A stretch of DNA of 63,919 nucleotides from JASLDZ01 sp038226305 (GCA_038226305.1 JBBRQN010000016.1:1-63919), one strand, 5' to 3'. Counted from the stretch's first letter, positions 26,707-35,735 are shown. Notes: generated from the sequence alone by a model not told the origin. Made by a program: numbers and translations.

Positions 26707-27579
26707 ATGCGCCTGTGGCCCTACCTCCTCCTGACCATAGCGGGCGCCTCCTGGGGGCTGGGCTTTCCCCTGGGCAAGGTGGCCCTGGGCGAGCTCAGCC
26801 CGCCGCATCTGATCGAGCTTCGCATCGGCCTCGCGGGGATGATCGCCCTGCCTTACACCCTTTGGAGCGCAACGGGCCGGCGCCTCCTGCGCGACTGGCG
26901 CTCGTGGATGACGGGCGGGTTCTACGGCCTCGGCTTCCTCGTGCAGTTCGAGGGGTTGGCGCGCATCCCTGTGAGCTTGGCGGCCCTGCTCATCGGCCTG
27001 ATGCCCGCCCTGATCGCCGCCGCATCCGTGCTGTGGGGCGAGAAGGTGGGGCTGCGGGCGTGGGCGGGGGTGGCGCTGGCGACGGCGGGGGGCGTGTTGA
27101 TCGCCCTGCGCGCCGGGGCGAGCGGCGGTTCGCTGCTGGGCGTGCTTCTGTCGGTGGTGTCGCTCCTGATCTTCCTCGGCTACCTGTGGAGCCTGCGCAC
27201 GATGGACAGCGCCGCCGACCCGCTCGCGGGGCCGGCCGTTGTGCTGGCGACCGGCGGCGCGACCGTGCTTCTGATCGCCCTGCCGCTTTATGGGCTGCCG
27301 CCGATGCACGTGAGCGGGATGACCTGGGGGGCGGTATGGGCCGGGGCGCTAATCTGCACCGTGCTCGCCACCGCCTGCTGGCAGATCGGCGCGGTAAGGG
27401 CACCCAGCGCCAGCGCGGGCGTGTTCATCAACCTGGAGCCTTTGGTGGGCGCGACCCTGGGCGTGACAATGTTCGGCGACCGTCTGACGCCGCTCCTAAT
27501 CGGCGGCGGCGCCCTGATCCTCGTGGGCAGCCTCGCGACGGTGTTGGCGCATCGGGAGCCGGAGGCGGCATCGGCTTGA
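26707..27579 (+). CDS. EamA/DMT-family membrane transporter
   Basis: ATG at 26707, with AAGG nine bases upstream, gives 290 residues. The frame is open far upstream, but that part is antisense to rnr. About ten hydrophobic segments are arranged as two EamA repeats (YLLLTIAGASWGLGFPLGKVAL..., then LLSVVSLLIFLGYLWSLRTM...). Typical tail wording is seen in GVFINLEPLVGATLGVTMFGDRLTP. Members export amino acids, nucleosides or other metabolites; the substrate is not predictable. It diverges from rnr (starts 91 bp apart) and converges on topA across a palindrome. Confidence 0.85.
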   Translation: MRLWPYLLLTIAGASWGLGFPLGKVALGELSPPHLIELRIGLAGMIALPYTLWSATGRRLLRDWRSWMTGGFYGLGFLVQFEGLARIPVSLAALLIGLMPALIAAASVLWGEKVGLRAWAGVALATAGGVLIALRAGASGGSLLGVLLSVVSLLIFLGYLWSLRTMDSAADPLAGPAVVLATGGATVLLIALPLYGLPPMHVSGMTWGAVWAGALICTVLATACWQIGAVRAPSASAGVFINLEPLVGATLGVTMFGDRLTPLLIGGGALILVGSLATVLAHREPEAASA

Positions 27580-27583
27580 ATAC

Positions 27584-27603
27584 CTCTCCCGCAGGCGGGA
27601 GAG
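27584..27603. repeat. Palindrome between convergent transporter and topA genes
   Basis: CTCTCCCGC-AG-GCGGGAGAG is a perfect 9-bp inverted repeat between two convergent stop codons (27579 and 27613). It probably serves as a terminator in both directions. It resembles the palindrome at 21862-21890. Confidence 0.6.
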
Positions 27604-27612
27604 ATGGCCGGA

Positions 27613-30207
27613 TCACGCTTTCTTTTTCGGGGCGGCCTTCTTCTTCGCAGCCGGCTTCTTCGCAGGAGCCTTTTTCGCAGCCGCCTTGGCCGGAGCCTTC
27701 CGGCCCTTCGCCTTGCCTCCGCCGCCCGCTGCGGCGCGGGCGTCGATGAGGGTGACCGCGTCTTCCGCCGTGAGGCTCTCCGGTGTGGCCCCCTTGGGCA
27801 GAGTGGCGTTGATCGCCCCCGACTTCACGTAGGCCCCGTAGCGGCCCGCCATCACCACCATCGGCTCGCCCGTCACCGGGTGGTTTCCCAGTTCCTTGAG
27901 CGGAGGCGTCGCCGCACCTCTTCCGCGAGGGCCGCCCGCGCGCTTTTCGGCGATCAGGGTCACGGCGCGGTTCAGGCCGATGTCGAACGCCTCGTCGATG
28001 TCGGCGACGCTGGCGTAGGTCTTGCCGTGCTGGATGTAGGGTCCGAAGCGGCCGAGCCCGGCCAGGATGGTCTCCCCGTCTTCCGGGTGCTTGCCCACCT
28101 CGCGTGGCAGCGACAGGAGGCGCAGAGCCCGGTCGAGATCCATCGATTCCTGCGACCAGCCCTTGGGCAGGGACGAGCGGCGGGGCTTCTCCCCCTCGGC
28201 CGCCGCCTCGTCCACGTAGGGGCCGAAGCGACCGATCTTCAGGAAGATGGTCTTGCCGGTGTCGGGGTGGACGCCGAGCTCGCGGTCACCCGCCGCCCCG
28301 TCTTCGCCGCCGATGCGGCGGGTGTAGCGGCAATCGGGATAGCGGCTGCAGCCGACGAAGGCGCCGTTGCGGCTGATCTTCAGCCCCAGGCGACCGTCGC
28401 CGCAGGCGGGGCAGGTGCGCGCATTCGGGCCGTCGGAAGAGTCGGGGAACAGCCAGGGGCCGAGCGACTCGTCCAGCGCGTCGATCACCTCGCGCACACC
28501 CACGTCGTCGAGTTCGTGGATCGAAGCGTTCAGGTGATCCCAGAACGTGCGCAGCAGCACCTTGTACTGCATGTCGCCCGCCGAGACCTGATCGAGCTGG
28601 TCTTCGAGATCGGCGGTGAAATCGTATTCGACATATTTGGCGAAATACTGGGCCAGGAAGGCGATCAGCAGCCGCCCGGAATCCTCAGGAATGAAGCGGT
28701 TCTTGTCCATCCGCACATAGCTGCGGTCGCGCAGGCGCTCCAGGATCGAGGCGTAGGTGGAGGGGCGCCCGATGCCCAGCTCCTCCATCTTCTTCACGAG
28801 GCTGGCTTCGGAATAGCGCGGGGGCGGTTCAGTGAAGTGCTGGTCGGCCCGCGCCTCGACGACCTTGGCGGTCGCGTTCTCGTTCACCACAGGCAGGCGG
28901 GCGTCGTCGTCGTCCTCGCCCTTGGGGGTGTCGTCGCGGCCCTCTTCGTAGACGGCGAGGTAGCCATCGAACTGGATCACCTGGCCGGTGGCGCGAAGGG
29001 CGGTGCGGCTGTCGGCGGTGGTCAGGTCGATGGTGGTGCGCTCGATCCTGGCCGACTCCATCTGGCTCGCCGCCATACGCCGCCAGATCAATTCGTAGAG
29101 CCGGCCGAGGTCGCCCTCCAGCCGCACCATCGAGGGGTGGCGGTTCAGCGAAGTCGGCCGGATGGCCTCGTGGGCCTCCTGCGCGTTCTTGGCCTTGGCC
29201 TTGTAGTAACGCGGCGTCTCCGGAACGTAGGGTGCCCCGAACCGCTCGGCGATCACGTGGCGGGCTTCGGCGATGGCTTCGGGTGCCGCCGCCACGCCGT
29301 CTGTCCGCATGTAGGTGATCAGGCCACCGTTCTCGTCGACGCCCTCGTAGAGCTTCTGCGCGGCGCTCATGGTGCGCTGGGCGTTGAAGCCGAGCTTGCG
29401 CGAGGCCTCCTGCTGCAGGGTGGAGGTCGTGAAGGGCGGCGGGGGCGAGCGCTTGGCGGGCTTCTTCTCCACGCTCGATACCGTGAACGATCCGGCCTGC
29501 ACGGCTGCCCGGGCGGCCAGCGCCGAGGCCTCGTCCGGCAGGTCGTAGCGGGCGAGCTTTTTGCCTTCGTGCGTGGTGAGTCGCGCCAGGAAGGGGTCTG
29601 AGCCGGCGGAAACGTCCGCTTCCACCGACCAGTATTCCCGGGTCTGGAAGGCGTCGATCTCGACTTCGCGATCCACGATCAGCCGCAGGGCGACCGACTG
29701 CACCCGCCCGGCCGACTTGGCCCCCGGGAGCTTGCGCCACAGCACCGGCGAGAGGCTGAAGCCCACCAGATAATCTAGAGCACGGCGGGCGAGATAGGCG
29801 TCCACCAGCTCCATGTCGATGTCGCGGGGGGCCGCCATCGCGGTGAGCACGGCCTGCTTGGTGATGGCGTTGAAGGTGACGCGCTGCACCGTCATGTCCT
29901 TGATCGCGCGCTTTTTCTTCAGCACCTCCAGCACGTGCCAGCTGATGGCTTCGCCCTCGCGGTCGGGGTCGGTGGCCAGGATCAGACGGGTGGCGCCCTT
30001 CATGGCCTCGGCGATGTCGCTCAGGCGCTTGGACGATTTGGCGTCCACCTCCCAGTCCATGGCGAAGTCGTCGTCGGGGCGCACGCTGCCGTCCTTGGGC
30101 GGCAGGTCGCGAACGTGCCCGTAGGAGGCCAGGACCACGAAGTCCGGCCCCAGGTACTTGTTGATGGTCTTGGCCTTGGCGGGGCTCTCGACGACGACGA
30201 CGTTCAT
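27613..30207 (-). CDS. topA: DNA topoisomerase I
   Basis: 864 residues. The TOPRIM domain starts at residue 1 (MNVVVVESPAKAKTINKYLG), with ATDPDREGEAISWH. The active-site tyrosine is in GLITYMRTDG. One Cys4 zinc ribbon (CPAC...CSRYPDC) lies near residue 590. Three Topo_C repeats follow (GVHPDTGKTIFLKIGRFGPYV, GKHPEDGETILAGLGRFGPYI, GNHPVTGEPMVVMAGRYGAYV), then a Lys/Ala-rich tail (AAKKAPAKKPAAKKKA), as usual in alphaproteobacteria. It relaxes negative supercoils. It lies downstream of dprA and plsY on the same strand but is separated from them by the small plus-strand gene at 30394. Confidence 0.95.
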   Translation of the reverse strand: MNVVVVESPAKAKTINKYLGPDFVVLASYGHVRDLPPKDGSVRPDDDFAMDWEVDAKSSKRLSDIAEAMKGATRLILATDPDREGEAISWHVLEVLKKKRAIKDMTVQRVTFNAITKQAVLTAMAAPRDIDMELVDAYLARRALDYLVGFSLSPVLWRKLPGAKSAGRVQSVALRLIVDREVEIDAFQTREYWSVEADVSAGSDPFLARLTTHEGKKLARYDLPDEASALAARAAVQAGSFTVSSVEKKPAKRSPPPPFTTSTLQQEASRKLGFNAQRTMSAAQKLYEGVDENGGLITYMRTDGVAAAPEAIAEARHVIAERFGAPYVPETPRYYKAKAKNAQEAHEAIRPTSLNRHPSMVRLEGDLGRLYELIWRRMAASQMESARIERTTIDLTTADSRTALRATGQVIQFDGYLAVYEEGRDDTPKGEDDDDARLPVVNENATAKVVEARADQHFTEPPPRYSEASLVKKMEELGIGRPSTYASILERLRDRSYVRMDKNRFIPEDSGRLLIAFLAQYFAKYVEYDFTADLEDQLDQVSAGDMQYKVLLRTFWDHLNASIHELDDVGVREVIDALDESLGPWLFPDSSDGPNARTCPACGDGRLGLKISRNGAFVGCSRYPDCRYTRRIGGEDGAAGDRELGVHPDTGKTIFLKIGRFGPYVDEAAAEGEKPRRSSLPKGWSQESMDLDRALRLLSLPREVGKHPEDGETILAGLGRFGPYIQHGKTYASVADIDEAFDIGLNRAVTLIAEKRAGGPRGRGAATPPLKELGNHPVTGEPMVVMAGRYGAYVKSGAINATLPKGATPESLTAEDAVTLIDARAAAGGGGKAKGRKAPAKAAAKKAPAKKPAAKKKAAPKKKA

Positions 30208-30328
30208 GCGGGGGGAGGAAGCCTGGACGAGAGGGGAGGGGCGGCGCGAAGGCGCGGAACGTGGGGGCGCACCCGGGGTGATGTCAACGGAGGCTTGGGA
30301 ATCCTCATGCGCCAGGCGACTCCGGCGA

Positions 30329-30357
30329 TTGATTCAACCTTCTACCCAAAGTAGAAT
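30329..30357 (+). promoter_or_regulatory. Sigma-70-like promoter overlapping a perfect palindrome
   Basis: TTGATT (30329-30334), a 17-bp spacer and TAGAAT (30352-30357) resemble a housekeeping promoter about 37 bp before the ATG of the small gene at 30394. TTCTAC-ccaaa-GTAGAA (30340-30356) is a perfect 6-bp inverted repeat covering the spacer and the -10 box, a natural place for a repressor. The region is strikingly AT-rich for this genome. Confidence 0.55.
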
Positions 30358-30393
30358 ATTGGGCTAGTCAGCAGCTTTAGCGAGAGTCAAAAG

Positions 30394-30561
30394 ATGGCGT
30401 CACTCAGCCCCTCGCAGGTGATCACCTATGTGGAAGAAATGATCCTCGAGCTTGCCGATCTGGCGGCCAGCCACGACCGGGCGGAGCTCGCGAGTTCCTT
30501 GGCCATCGTGGCGATCCAGGCCGGGGCCGAGCGGAGGCGGACCTCTCCGGAAGAGGCCTAG
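30394..30561 (+). CDS. Small uncharacterised helical protein (55 residues)
   Basis: ATG at 30394 reads MASLSPSQVITYVEEMILEL and continues with ADLAASHDRAELASSLAIVA and IQAGAERRRTSPEEA. It appears to be a compact amphipathic helical protein with no Cys, no signal peptide and no known motif. Support comes from the well-formed promoter just upstream and from its stop, which overlaps by 4 nt the end of convergent dprA as real neighbours here often do. It is not a shadow of any other gene. The function is unknown; a small regulatory or scaffold protein is possible. Confidence 0.6.
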   Translation: MASLSPSQVITYVEEMILELADLAASHDRAELASSLAIVAIQAGAERRRTSPEEA

Positions 30562-31661
30562 AGCCGGGCGACGAGACCGCCGGGCAACAGCTCTGCCCGG
30601 CCCGCCAGCGCCAGTTCAACCAGAGCCGCCATGACGTGCGCGGCCGGGGCCTGAAGCGCGCGCACCACCTCGTCGCGGGGCGTGGGCGTGTGCGACAGGA
30701 GGGCGAAGGCCCGCTCACGCAGGGCATCCGCGGCCCGATCCACCACCGCCTGGTCGTGCGGGGGGCCTTCGAACAGGTCGCCCTGCGGCTCGCGCAGGGT
30801 GCGGATGTCGCCGAGGGCGTTCACCACGTCGTCAGCGCCTTCGCACACGGCGGCTCCGTTGCGGATCAGGTCGTTGCAGCCCCGGGCGCGGGGGTCGAGG
30901 GGGCTGCCGGGCACGGCCAGCACCTCGCGCCCCTGTTCGGCGGCCAGGCGCGCGGTGATCAGCGATCCCGACCGAAGCTCAGCCTCCACCACGACCACAG
31001 CCTGCGCCAAGCCGGAGATGATCCGGTTTCGGCGCGGGAAGTCCTGCGCCTTGGCCCGGCGGCCGGGCGGATTTTCGCTGACGACGCAGCCCTGGCTCGT
31101 GATGCGCCGATGAAGGTCGGCGTGTTCGGGGGGATAGATGTCGTCGATGCCGCCTGCCAGCACGGCGACCGTGCCGCTCTCGAGCGCGCCCTGATGTGCC
31201 GCCCCGTCGATGCCGCGCGCCAGCCCGGAGACCACGACGAAGCCTCGCCGTCCCAGGTCGGCCGCCAGCTCGCGGGCGAAGCGCTGGCCACCCGCCGAGG
31301 CCACGCGGGCGCCCACCACCGCGACGGAGGGCCTGGCGAGAAGGCCGGCATCGCCCCAGGCCCAGAGTACGGGTGGCGGCGGGTCCAACGCGTTGAGCGA
31401 GCCAGGAAAGGCAGTGTCGCCCATCACGAGAAGCTTCGCCCCCAGACGCTCCCCGGCCTCGACCTCGCGGGCGGCGTCGGCGGCCGTGGCGAGTTTCAGG
31501 ATCGCCGTGCGACCGGCGCGGCGCGCGAGGTCGGGTGCCGCGGCCAGGGCGTCGGTCGCCGATCCGAAGCGGCGCAGAAGCTCGCGGAACGTGACCGGCC
31601 CCACGCCCTCTGTGCGGGCAAGGCGCAGGCGCGCCAGCCGCTCGGCCGCGGGCAGGCTCAC
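30558..31661 (-). CDS. dprA: DNA-processing protein DprA
   Basis: GTG start, 367 residues. An N-terminal SAM-like segment (ARTEGVGPVTFRELLRRFGS) is followed by the Rossmann-like core VAVVGARVASAGGQRFARELA, VVSGLARGIDGAAHQGAL, FPRRNRIISGLAQAVVVVEA and GREVLAVPGSPLDPRARGCNDLIRNGA. The last 60 residues are the winged-helix DprA domain (PTPRDEVVRAL...LELALAGRAELLPGG). It binds single-stranded DNA and loads RecA during transformation, and is widely present even in species not known to be competent. The start overlaps the plsY stop (GTGA). Confidence 0.93.
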   Translation of the reverse strand: MSLPAAERLARLRLARTEGVGPVTFRELLRRFGSATDALAAAPDLARRAGRTAILKLATAADAAREVEAGERLGAKLLVMGDTAFPGSLNALDPPPPVLWAWGDAGLLARPSVAVVGARVASAGGQRFARELAADLGRRGFVVVSGLARGIDGAAHQGALESGTVAVLAGGIDDIYPPEHADLHRRITSQGCVVSENPPGRRAKAQDFPRRNRIISGLAQAVVVVEAELRSGSLITARLAAEQGREVLAVPGSPLDPRARGCNDLIRNGAAVCEGADDVVNALGDIRTLREPQGDLFEGPPHDQAVVDRAADALRERAFALLSHTPTPRDEVVRALQAPAAHVMAALVELALAGRAELLPGGLVARL

Positions 31662-32311
31662 GGTTCGGGTGTGGAGGGCGAGCTTGGCTGCGGCTCGCTG
31701 TCCGTCGGCTTCTTGGCTCCGATCCGCGGCTCCTGCCCGCGCGACAGGCGCACGATGTTGGCCCGGTGCCTAAGCACGATCAGGGCGGCGGTGAGGAGTG
31801 CCAGCAGGGCCGCCCGCTTGGGCTCGTGAAACGCTACGGCATAGACGGGGGACAGGATCGCGGCAGCCAGCGCCGCGAGCGACGAATAGCGGAACACTGC
31901 GGCGACCAGGATCCAGGTCGCCCCGGCCGCCAAGCCCACCGGCCAGAAGGCCGCGATCATCACCCCAAAGAAGGTCGCGACGCCCTTGCCGCCCCGAAAC
32001 TTCAGCCACACGGGGAAGATGTGGCCGATGAAGGCCGCCGCCCCCGCCACCACGGCCGCTTCCTCTCCCCAGAGGGCGCGGGCGACGAGCACGGCCACGG
32101 CCCCCTTGCCTCCGTCGAGGAGCAGCGTCGCCAGCGCCAGATCGCGACGGCCCGTGCGCAGCACGTTGGTCGCTCCGATGTTGCCGGAGCCGATGGAGCG
32201 CACGTCGCCCAGCCCGGCCATGCGGGTGATGAGCACGCCGAACGGAATCGAGCCCACGAGGTAGCCAGCCAGAGCGGCGACGATGAGAAGCGGATCGAGC
32301 CCAGGATTCAT
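31658..32311 (-). CDS. plsY: Glycerol-3-phosphate acyltransferase PlsY
   Basis: ATG at 32311 gives 217 residues. Five to six membrane segments and the three PlsY motifs are seen: GSGNIGATNVLRTG, the FRGGKGVATFFG loop, and the later HRANIVRLSRGQEPRI. It uses acyl-phosphate to acylate glycerol-3-phosphate, the first step of phospholipid synthesis. The C-terminus carries a polar Ser/Pro-rich extension. It overlaps dprA by 4 nt and lies 61 bp after pyrC', so pyrB-pyrC'-plsY-dprA may be one long transcript. Confidence 0.95.
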   Translation of the reverse strand: MNPGLDPLLIVAALAGYLVGSIPFGVLITRMAGLGDVRSIGSGNIGATNVLRTGRRDLALATLLLDGGKGAVAVLVARALWGEEAAVVAGAAAFIGHIFPVWLKFRGGKGVATFFGVMIAAFWPVGLAAGATWILVAAVFRYSSLAALAAAILSPVYAVAFHEPKRAALLALLTAALIVLRHRANIVRLSRGQEPRIGAKKPTDSEPQPSSPSTPEP

Positions 32312-32372
32312 GCGGCGCGACGATACGGGGCCGGGGCCGCGACGCAAGCCGCGCCGACACGGCGATGGGCGC

Positions 32373-33671
32373 TCACGGCTGGGCCTGGAAGACGGTGCGG
32401 CCCGCCACCAGCGTCATCAAGACCTGCCCCTGCAGGCGACGCCCGTCGAACGGCGAGTTCTTGGACTTGGAGATCAGCCGGTCGGCCGCGATCACTACGG
32501 GCGCGTCCAGATCGCACAGCATGAGGTCGGCCGGAGCTCCCGGGGTCAGCCGCCCCGCGCCGAGGCCGAGGAGTTGCGCCGGGGCCAGGGTCACGGCCCG
32601 CAGCAGTGTGGCCAGCGGTGCGCGGCCCTCATGATAGAGCTGTAGCAAGGCGGGCAGCAGCGTCTCCAACCCCACAGCCCCCGGTGCCGCCTCCGAGAAC
32701 GGCAGGCGCTTGTCTTCCGCGGGCAGGGGCGTATGCGCCGAGGTGATGACGGAGACGAGGCCCGTGGCCACAGCCTCGATCAGGGCCTGGCGGTCGCCCT
32801 CTGCCCGCAGCGGCGGGTCGAGCCGGTAGAAGGTGCGATAGTCGCCGATGTCGAGCTCGTTGAACGACAGCGCCGCGATGGAGCAGGTGGCGGCCGCGCG
32901 CACCCCGCGCTTCACGCCCCGCTCGAACCGCTCGAGTGCGTCGGCGGTGGTGATCTGGTCCACGATCAGCCGGGCGCCCGTGAGCTCTGCCAGCGCCAGG
33001 TCGCGCTCCAGGCCGATCGACTCGGCCAGCGCGGTCGCGGCCGGCAGGCCGCGGCGACCCGACAGTTCGCCCGAGGTGGCGCAGGTTCCGGAAGTGAGCG
33101 AGAGGTCGGTCGGCCGGTGGGCGGTCCACAGGTCCAGCGCCCGGGCGTAGTTCAGCACCCGGCTCAGCACGCGCGAGCTGGCGATGGGCCTGTCCGCATC
33201 GGTGATGTAGAGGGCGCCCGCCTCCTGCATCAGCCCGATTTCGGCCAGGGCCTCGCCCTCGCAGCGGCGGGTGGCGGCCCCTGCGGCGTAGACGTGCACG
33301 AGGTCGATCTCGCGCGCCCGGCGCAGCAGGAACCCGATCATGGCCGGATCATCGATGGCCGGGTCGGTGTCGGGCTGCAGCACGATGGAGGTGACGCCCC
33401 CGGCGGCGGCGGCGCGGGCGGCCGACTTCAGCGTCTCCTTGGGCTCGGCGCCGGGTTCGCCAGTCTTCACCCGGATGTCGATCAGGCCGGGGGCAAGAAG
33501 CGCGCCGCCGCAATCGATCACACGCAGATCGGGGGAGGGCGCATCCAGCGCCGGGCGCCGGATCACGTCGGCGATGGTGCCATCGGATACGACGAGGCAG
33601 CCCGGGCCGTCGTAGCCGCTCTCAGGGTCGACCAGCCTTGCGTTGACGAAGGCGATGGTGCGCGGGGTCAT
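32373..33671 (-). CDS. pyrC: Non-catalytic dihydroorotase homologue (PyrC'/PyrX)
   Basis: 432 residues with the dihydroorotase amidohydrolase fold, but the metal site is gone. The DxHxH motif reads DIRVK (residues 65-69), the TDHAPH catalytic motif reads SAHTPL with Ala at about residue 312 in place of Asp, and the HH pair is also replaced. In other bacteria such PyrC' proteins are inactive partners that hold the PyrB trimers together in an ATCase-DHOase complex. The start overlaps the pyrB stop (ATGA), which fits that role. A separate active dihydroorotase must exist elsewhere in the genome. Confidence 0.88.
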   Translation of the reverse strand: MTPRTIAFVNARLVDPESGYDGPGCLVVSDGTIADVIRRPALDAPSPDLRVIDCGGALLAPGLIDIRVKTGEPGAEPKETLKSAARAAAAGGVTSIVLQPDTDPAIDDPAMIGFLLRRAREIDLVHVYAAGAATRRCEGEALAEIGLMQEAGALYITDADRPIASSRVLSRVLNYARALDLWTAHRPTDLSLTSGTCATSGELSGRRGLPAATALAESIGLERDLALAELTGARLIVDQITTADALERFERGVKRGVRAAATCSIAALSFNELDIGDYRTFYRLDPPLRAEGDRQALIEAVATGLVSVITSAHTPLPAEDKRLPFSEAAPGAVGLETLLPALLQLYHEGRAPLATLLRAVTLAPAQLLGLGAGRLTPGAPADLMLCDLDAPVVIAADRLISKSKNSPFDGRRLQGQVLMTLVAGRTVFQAQP

Positions 33672-34651
33672 GCGGAGGCCGCCTCGCGCCGCGCATTCAG
33701 CCCGGCCAGCACCGCCATGCGCACCGCCACGCCCATCTCCACCTGATCCTGGATCAGGCTGACGTTCGGATCGTCGGCCACGCCGGATTCGATCTCCACG
33801 CCGCGGTTCATGGGGCCGGGGTGCATCACTTTGGCGCCCTGCGCGGCATAGCTCAGCTTCTCCGCGTCCAGGCCGTAGAAGCGGAAAAACTCCCGGGCGG
33901 AGGGCACCAGCGCCCCGTCCATCCGCTCCAGCTGCAGGCGCAGCATCATCACCGCATCCACCCCGCGCAGGCCCTTGCGCATGTCGTGGAAAACGTCGGC
34001 CCCCCAGTGCGACACGCCGGGGGGCATCAGGGTCGGCGGGCCGATCAGGCGCACTCGGGCCCCCAGCGTCTGCAGGAGGATCACGTTGGAGCGGGCAACC
34101 CGGCTGTGGGCCACGTCTCCGCAGATCGCCACCGTCAGTCCTTCCACGCGCCCGAACGATCGCCAGAGCGTCAGGGCGTCTAGCAGGGCCTGGGTGGGGT
34201 GCTCGTGCTGGCCGTCGCCCGCGTTGACCACGCCGCAGCCGACCTTCTGCGACAGGAGGCTCGCGGCCCCCGACGCCCCGTGACGCACCACCAGCAGGTC
34301 GGGCTTCATGGCGTTCAGGGTCACCGCTGTGTCGATCAGCGTCTCGCCCTTGGCGATGCTGGACGTGCGCGGGCTCATGTTCAGAACGTCGGCCCCCAGC
34401 CGGCGCCCGGCCAGTTCGAAACTGGACTGGGTGCGGGTGGAGTTCTCGAAGAACAGGTTCATCAGGGTGCGGCCCGCCAGAAGGTCGAGCTTCTTGGAGG
34501 GGCTGCGGTTCAGCGCCACGAAGGAGTTGGCGGACTCGATCAGCCGCTCGGCCTGCACCCGGTTCAGATCGGCGCAGGACAGGAAATGCGGCGTGGGGAA
34601 CAGCGCGACGACCGGGGCTGGCGGCTCCGACCGGGGCGACGTTTGAGGCAT
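33668..34651 (-). CDS. pyrB: Aspartate carbamoyltransferase catalytic subunit
   Basis: 327 residues. The carbamoyl-phosphate site is FFENSTRTQSSFELAGRRLGAD, followed by SPRTSSIAKGETLIDT, the VVRHGASGAASLL segment, DGQHEHPTQALLDALTL, and the aspartate-domain end VMHPGPMNRGVEI. It makes carbamoyl-aspartate, the first committed step of pyrimidine synthesis. There is no pyrI here; instead pyrC' follows with a 4-nt overlap, as in class A ATCases. It is transcribed divergently from the outer-membrane protein at 34829. Confidence 0.96.
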   Translation of the reverse strand: MPQTSPRSEPPAPVVALFPTPHFLSCADLNRVQAERLIESANSFVALNRSPSKKLDLLAGRTLMNLFFENSTRTQSSFELAGRRLGADVLNMSPRTSSIAKGETLIDTAVTLNAMKPDLLVVRHGASGAASLLSQKVGCGVVNAGDGQHEHPTQALLDALTLWRSFGRVEGLTVAICGDVAHSRVARSNVILLQTLGARVRLIGPPTLMPPGVSHWGADVFHDMRKGLRGVDAVMMLRLQLERMDGALVPSAREFFRFYGLDAEKLSYAAQGAKVMHPGPMNRGVEIESGVADDPNVSLIQDQVEMGVAVRMAVLAGLNARREAASA

Positions 34652-34828
34652 GGCTTTCCGTAGAGCCTAAGCGCCGTCAGGCCAAGGGCACCCGCCTGCC
34701 TGGAGCTTTTGGCGGCCCGGTGGCCCGGCTGCAGCACGCAGCAAATTTCACATCATGGCGCACGCATCCGGAACACTCGCGTCGCCGTATCGATTTCAGG
34801 ATTGAAACAAATTTGAGGACCTCCCCCC

Positions 34829-35683
34829 ATGAAATCCGCTCTTCTCGCCGGCGCGGCGCTCGCGGCGATCGCCACCTCGGCGTCCGCGCAGACGATGGTC
34901 GCCCAGCCCCTGACCCGCGACTGGACCGGCATCTATGCCGGCGTCTACGTCGGCGGTTCGTTCTCCGACGGTCGCAGCAAGGAGACGGTGCTGTTCGATC
35001 GCAACCTGGACGGTGTGTTCGGCGACACGGTCACGACCGCGGCCGGTGCCAATGCCTTCGCACCCGGCTTCTGCGGCGGCTCGGCCACCGGCCCGACCCC
35101 CTTCTCGGGTTGCACGGGCGACAAGGACAGCTTCACCTACGGCCTGCAGGGCGGCTACGACTGGCAGAAGCCGGGCACGCCCTACGTGATCGGCGTGGTC
35201 GGTTCGTTCGGTGGCTCCAACACCAGCGACGCCGTGACGGCATTCTCGACGACGCCGGCCTACTACACCCTGCAGCGCAAGGCGCAGTATGAGGCCACCT
35301 TCGGCGTCCGCGCTGGCCGCACGTTCTACGGTAACCGTACCTTGGTCTATGCGACCGGCGGCGGCGCCTATGCCAACATCCGCAACACCTTCTCCACGTC
35401 GAACACCGCCAATGCCTTCACCAAGACCGGCGACGAGGATGCCTTCGGCTATTTCGTGGGCGCAGGGGTGGAGCACCGCCTGAACGACAAGCTCTCCATC
35501 GGCGTCAGCTACCACTACTCCAGCGTCGACGCTGACAGTTACCGGGTGCGCGCGGGCAACAGCGGGACCACGCCCGCCACCAACCCGTTCCTCCTCGGCA
35601 ACGCTGGCGGCACGGACTTCAAGCGCAGCGAGAGCAGCTTCGCCACGCAGAACATCCGCGCCAGCGTCAACTACCGCTACTGA
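34829..35683 (+). CDS. Outer-membrane beta-barrel protein
   Basis: 284 residues. Signal peptide MKSALLAGAALAAIATSASA is followed by repeated amphipathic strands starting DWTGIYAGVYVGGSF, typical of the small OMP_b-brl (Omp25/Opa-like) group in alphaproteobacteria. The protein ends in NYRY, the aromatic C-terminus recognised by the BAM complex. It is likely an 8-stranded surface barrel of structural or adhesive function. GAGGA lies 9 nt before the ATG. The upstream 177 bp contains an AT-rich stretch (ATTGAAACAAATTTG) that stands out from the surroundings. A hairpin at 35706-35735 follows. Confidence 0.85.
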   Translation: MKSALLAGAALAAIATSASAQTMVAQPLTRDWTGIYAGVYVGGSFSDGRSKETVLFDRNLDGVFGDTVTTAAGANAFAPGFCGGSATGPTPFSGCTGDKDSFTYGLQGGYDWQKPGTPYVIGVVGSFGGSNTSDAVTAFSTTPAYYTLQRKAQYEATFGVRAGRTFYGNRTLVYATGGGAYANIRNTFSTSNTANAFTKTGDEDAFGYFVGAGVEHRLNDKLSIGVSYHYSSVDADSYRVRAGNSGTTPATNPFLLGNAGGTDFKRSESSFATQNIRASVNYRY

Positions 35684-35705
35684 TAGGTGGGTCGTCCTGC
35701 ATCGG

Positions 35706-35735
35706 CTGAGGGGTCGCCACGCGGCGGCCCCTCAG
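35706..35735. terminator. Hairpin between the outer-membrane protein and ruvX genes
   Basis: CTGAGGGG (35706-35713) pairs with CCCCTCAG (35728-35735), with an inner GCC/GGC pairing. It follows the barrel gene by about 20 nt and overlaps the ruvX stop codon, so it can serve both convergent transcripts. No strong U tract is present. Confidence 0.55.
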
